From Pontederia crassipes (lineage: Eukaryota; Streptophyta; Magnoliopsida; Commelinales; Pontederiaceae): 64,000 bases of DNA. Shown here in pieces: positions 62,530 to 64,000 of the stretch. Under the pieces are notes generated by a model that did no database searches, was not told where the DNA came from, and worked only from the letters and a program-made list of their open reading frames with translations. Where the stretch lies: positions 5,115,001-5,179,000 of the forward strand of contig CM060195.1 in the NCBI GenBank assembly GCA_030549335.1, read 5' to 3'. The number at the start of each line of letters is the position of its first letter. The first letter of the stretch is position 1. Both the position numbers and the translations under genes were made by a program.

Positions 62530-63216
62530 TAGGGCTGAGCACGGCCGATCGACCCGGACCGCACCGACCCGAAAAATCGGGTAAAAAACCCGGCCCAGAC
62601 AAGATCCGATTCGGGCTCAGGTCTAATGGGTGAAAAACCCGTCGGATTTCGGGTCAGGACCGAGTCTGCAATGAAGATACCTGACCCGATTTATTACTTA
62701 CTATATAAATCCCAACCCCATTTAATCATTTCATTTCACTCGTCGCTTTCTCTCTCCCATCTCTCTCACGCCTCGCCCGACGCCCTCTCCCTCTCTCTCA
62801 CGACGATGATGACGACGAACCTCTCGACTCCGGCCGCCCTCCCCCTCTCCTGACTCCCCCCCTCTCTCTCTCCTCCGGCCGCCTGGCGGCTAGATCCGAT
62901 GCCTGGCTGCCACATCCGATCGCTGGCGGCCGATTCAAACACCTGGCAGTCGGGTCGGCCACCGGCGGCTAGATTCGGCCGCTGGCGGCCATATCCGGCC
63001 GCCAGGCGTCGGATCTGGCCGCCTAGCGCTCAGATCGGCCGCCAGGCATCCGATTCGGCCGCATTCCCGATCACAAACCCGGTGATTTTCTCGGATTGCC
63101 GGGTCTGATACGGATCCGGGTCCGGTACCGGGTCAAAAAAATTTTGACCCGACATAATTCGGGTCGGGACCGGGTCCGCTGAGACCCGGACCCGGTCTCG
63201 GGTTTGCTCAGCCCTA
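62530..63216. mobile_element. Non-autonomous hAT-type element, 687 bp, perfect 8-bp target duplication
   Basis: The left end TAGGGCTGAGCACGG pairs with the complement of the right end, TAGGGCTGAGCAAACCCG. GCTCTAAT occurs at 62522-62529 and 63217-63224, a perfect 8-bp duplication diagnostic of hAT. Both arms are full of ACCCGG / CGGGTC words. The middle has TATATAAATCCC near 62701, a long CT-rich stretch (62740-62880) and a GC-rich block like that in the CACTA elements. There is no transposase. Confidence 0.88.
62880..63060. repeat. GC-rich block with GCCGCCAGGCG words inside the hAT element
   Basis: Repeats of GGCCGCCAGGCG, CTGGCGGCC and GATCCGA-like words, close to the blocks at 47361-47680 and 35062-35350. 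Confidence 0.7.
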
Positions 63217-63435
63217 GCTCTAATGGATTCTCAAGTGAATTGGTCTAATTCTGAAGCGATTTTTTTCCTATTAATCTGAACCAAACAACTTACATATTGA
63301 TATTATTGATGGTTTTTAAGGTTCCTGAGAGATTTGATTGTTTGTTCATCATTCTCTTCATCGTCGTCCCACCTATATTCATATTTCTCATCTACTTCAT
63401 GCCCCAATATCTTGTTGAGCTAATGTATTCCACTA

Positions 63436-63728
63436 TTTTCAAAACCGGACCGGCGATCAAATCATATTCATTATCAGATCGTGGTTGGACCGGCCCAATT
63501 GAATTTGACCAAATTGAATCGTATTTTATTAAAATAAGATTATTTATAATAATTATAAAGATACGATATAAGTTTATTAAAAGTTTTAATAATGATAAAT
63601 AATAATGGTTAACTTATAAATATACATATATTATTATTGATTTAGTATCTATTTTTTAATGATGATAGATGCTATATTAATAAATTTTATCTTAAATTAT
63701 TATTATTCCTTTTTTCTTTAACACTTTC
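63436..63728 (+). mobile_element. Left part of a MITE, second copy at 52303-52986
   Basis: It begins TTTTCAAAACCGGACCGGCG and follows the 52.3-kb copy in order as far as TTTAACACTTT. It then stops abruptly at TGTAACGG. The remaining ~330 bp seen in the other copy are missing or displaced beyond the window. Confidence 0.6.
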
Positions 63729-64000
63729 TGTAACGGCCGTCAATTAAAAAATAATAACATAAATAAATAAATGATGACTCACGCTCGTAACAATCCCACT
63801 ACCCCCTTAAAAGTAGAACAATCAGATCTAAAGGGAGATGTGATTTTTCTCTTGCTTTATTAGTTTACCACAGCAGGAGAAGGGGAGGGGGAAGCACCAA
63901 GACGCGGTGGCCGAAGGACACATCGAAGCCATCGAAGCCCCCAATAGTGAGAGCAGATCAGTCGTTTACAAAAGGTACACGAAATCATAATTGGATATAT
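63729..64000. mobile_element. Possible LTR start running off the right edge
   Basis: TGTAACGGCCG begins exactly where the MITE copy is interrupted. TGTAAC is a common Gypsy LTR start (compare 2132 and 36609). No second end or partner is in the window, so this is tentative. Confidence 0.35.

Noticed and set aside
62626-63108. Open frames in the hAT element as a captured protein gene
   Set aside because: Composition-driven, with no recognisable domain; capture is kept only as a question about the promoter-like part.
1-64000. tRNA, rRNA and snoRNA genes
   Set aside because: I saw no A/B-box cloverleaf candidates or rRNA-like stretches by eye; a covariance-model scan would settle it.

Overview
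This is nuclear DNA of a flowering plant. The evidence is two spliced host genes with close plant homologues, chromodomain-type Ty3/Gypsy and SIRE-like Ty1/Copia elements, CACTA transposons with CACTACAAGAAA ends, and many MITEs. The first exon of the TMEM209-like gene is far more GC-rich than its surroundings, a 5' GC gradient common in monocots, so I lean towards a monocot. I cannot name the species.

Only about 50.2-60.4 kb is gene space. Two minus-strand host genes sit there: a class III peroxidase close to Arabidopsis PER21 (five exons, 324 codons, 50263-52039) and a TMEM209 / cytochrome b561 N-terminal-domain protein (seven exons, 668 codons, 55667-60327). All exon joins I propose keep frame and use GT/AG boundaries. 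The two genes share a strand but have no evident functional link.

The rest is mobile-element territory. Left edge (1-4055): the 5' part of a minus-strand Tekay/Del-like Gypsy element with a 1.9-kb LTR, ending inside a ~300-bp segment that recurs at 54.9 kb. From 4 to 24.8 kb: AT-rich sequence with MITEs, an old Copia RT remnant, a LINE ORF1 remnant, and a 4.2-kb CACTA-like element with a decayed Ptta/En-Spm transposase and a probable solo LTR inside it. From 24.9 to 48.9 kb: one nested stack. An old SIRE-like Copia element holds a CACTA element (itself holding a 2.6-kb solo LTR), and its right LTR is split by an 11.6-kb Gypsy element. That Gypsy element carries a four-copy ~470-bp protease-region array and, in one LTR, a 1.5-kb CACTA insertion whose empty site survives in the other LTR. 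From 60.4 to 64 kb: AT-rich sequence, a hAT-type element with a perfect 8-bp target duplication, a truncated MITE and a possible LTR start running off the edge.

I found no rRNA or tRNA gene, no CRISPR array, and nothing I would call a new biological system. The most unusual signals are a GC-rich minisatellite-like module present in both CACTA and hAT elements, the protease-region array, and the dateable nested stack.
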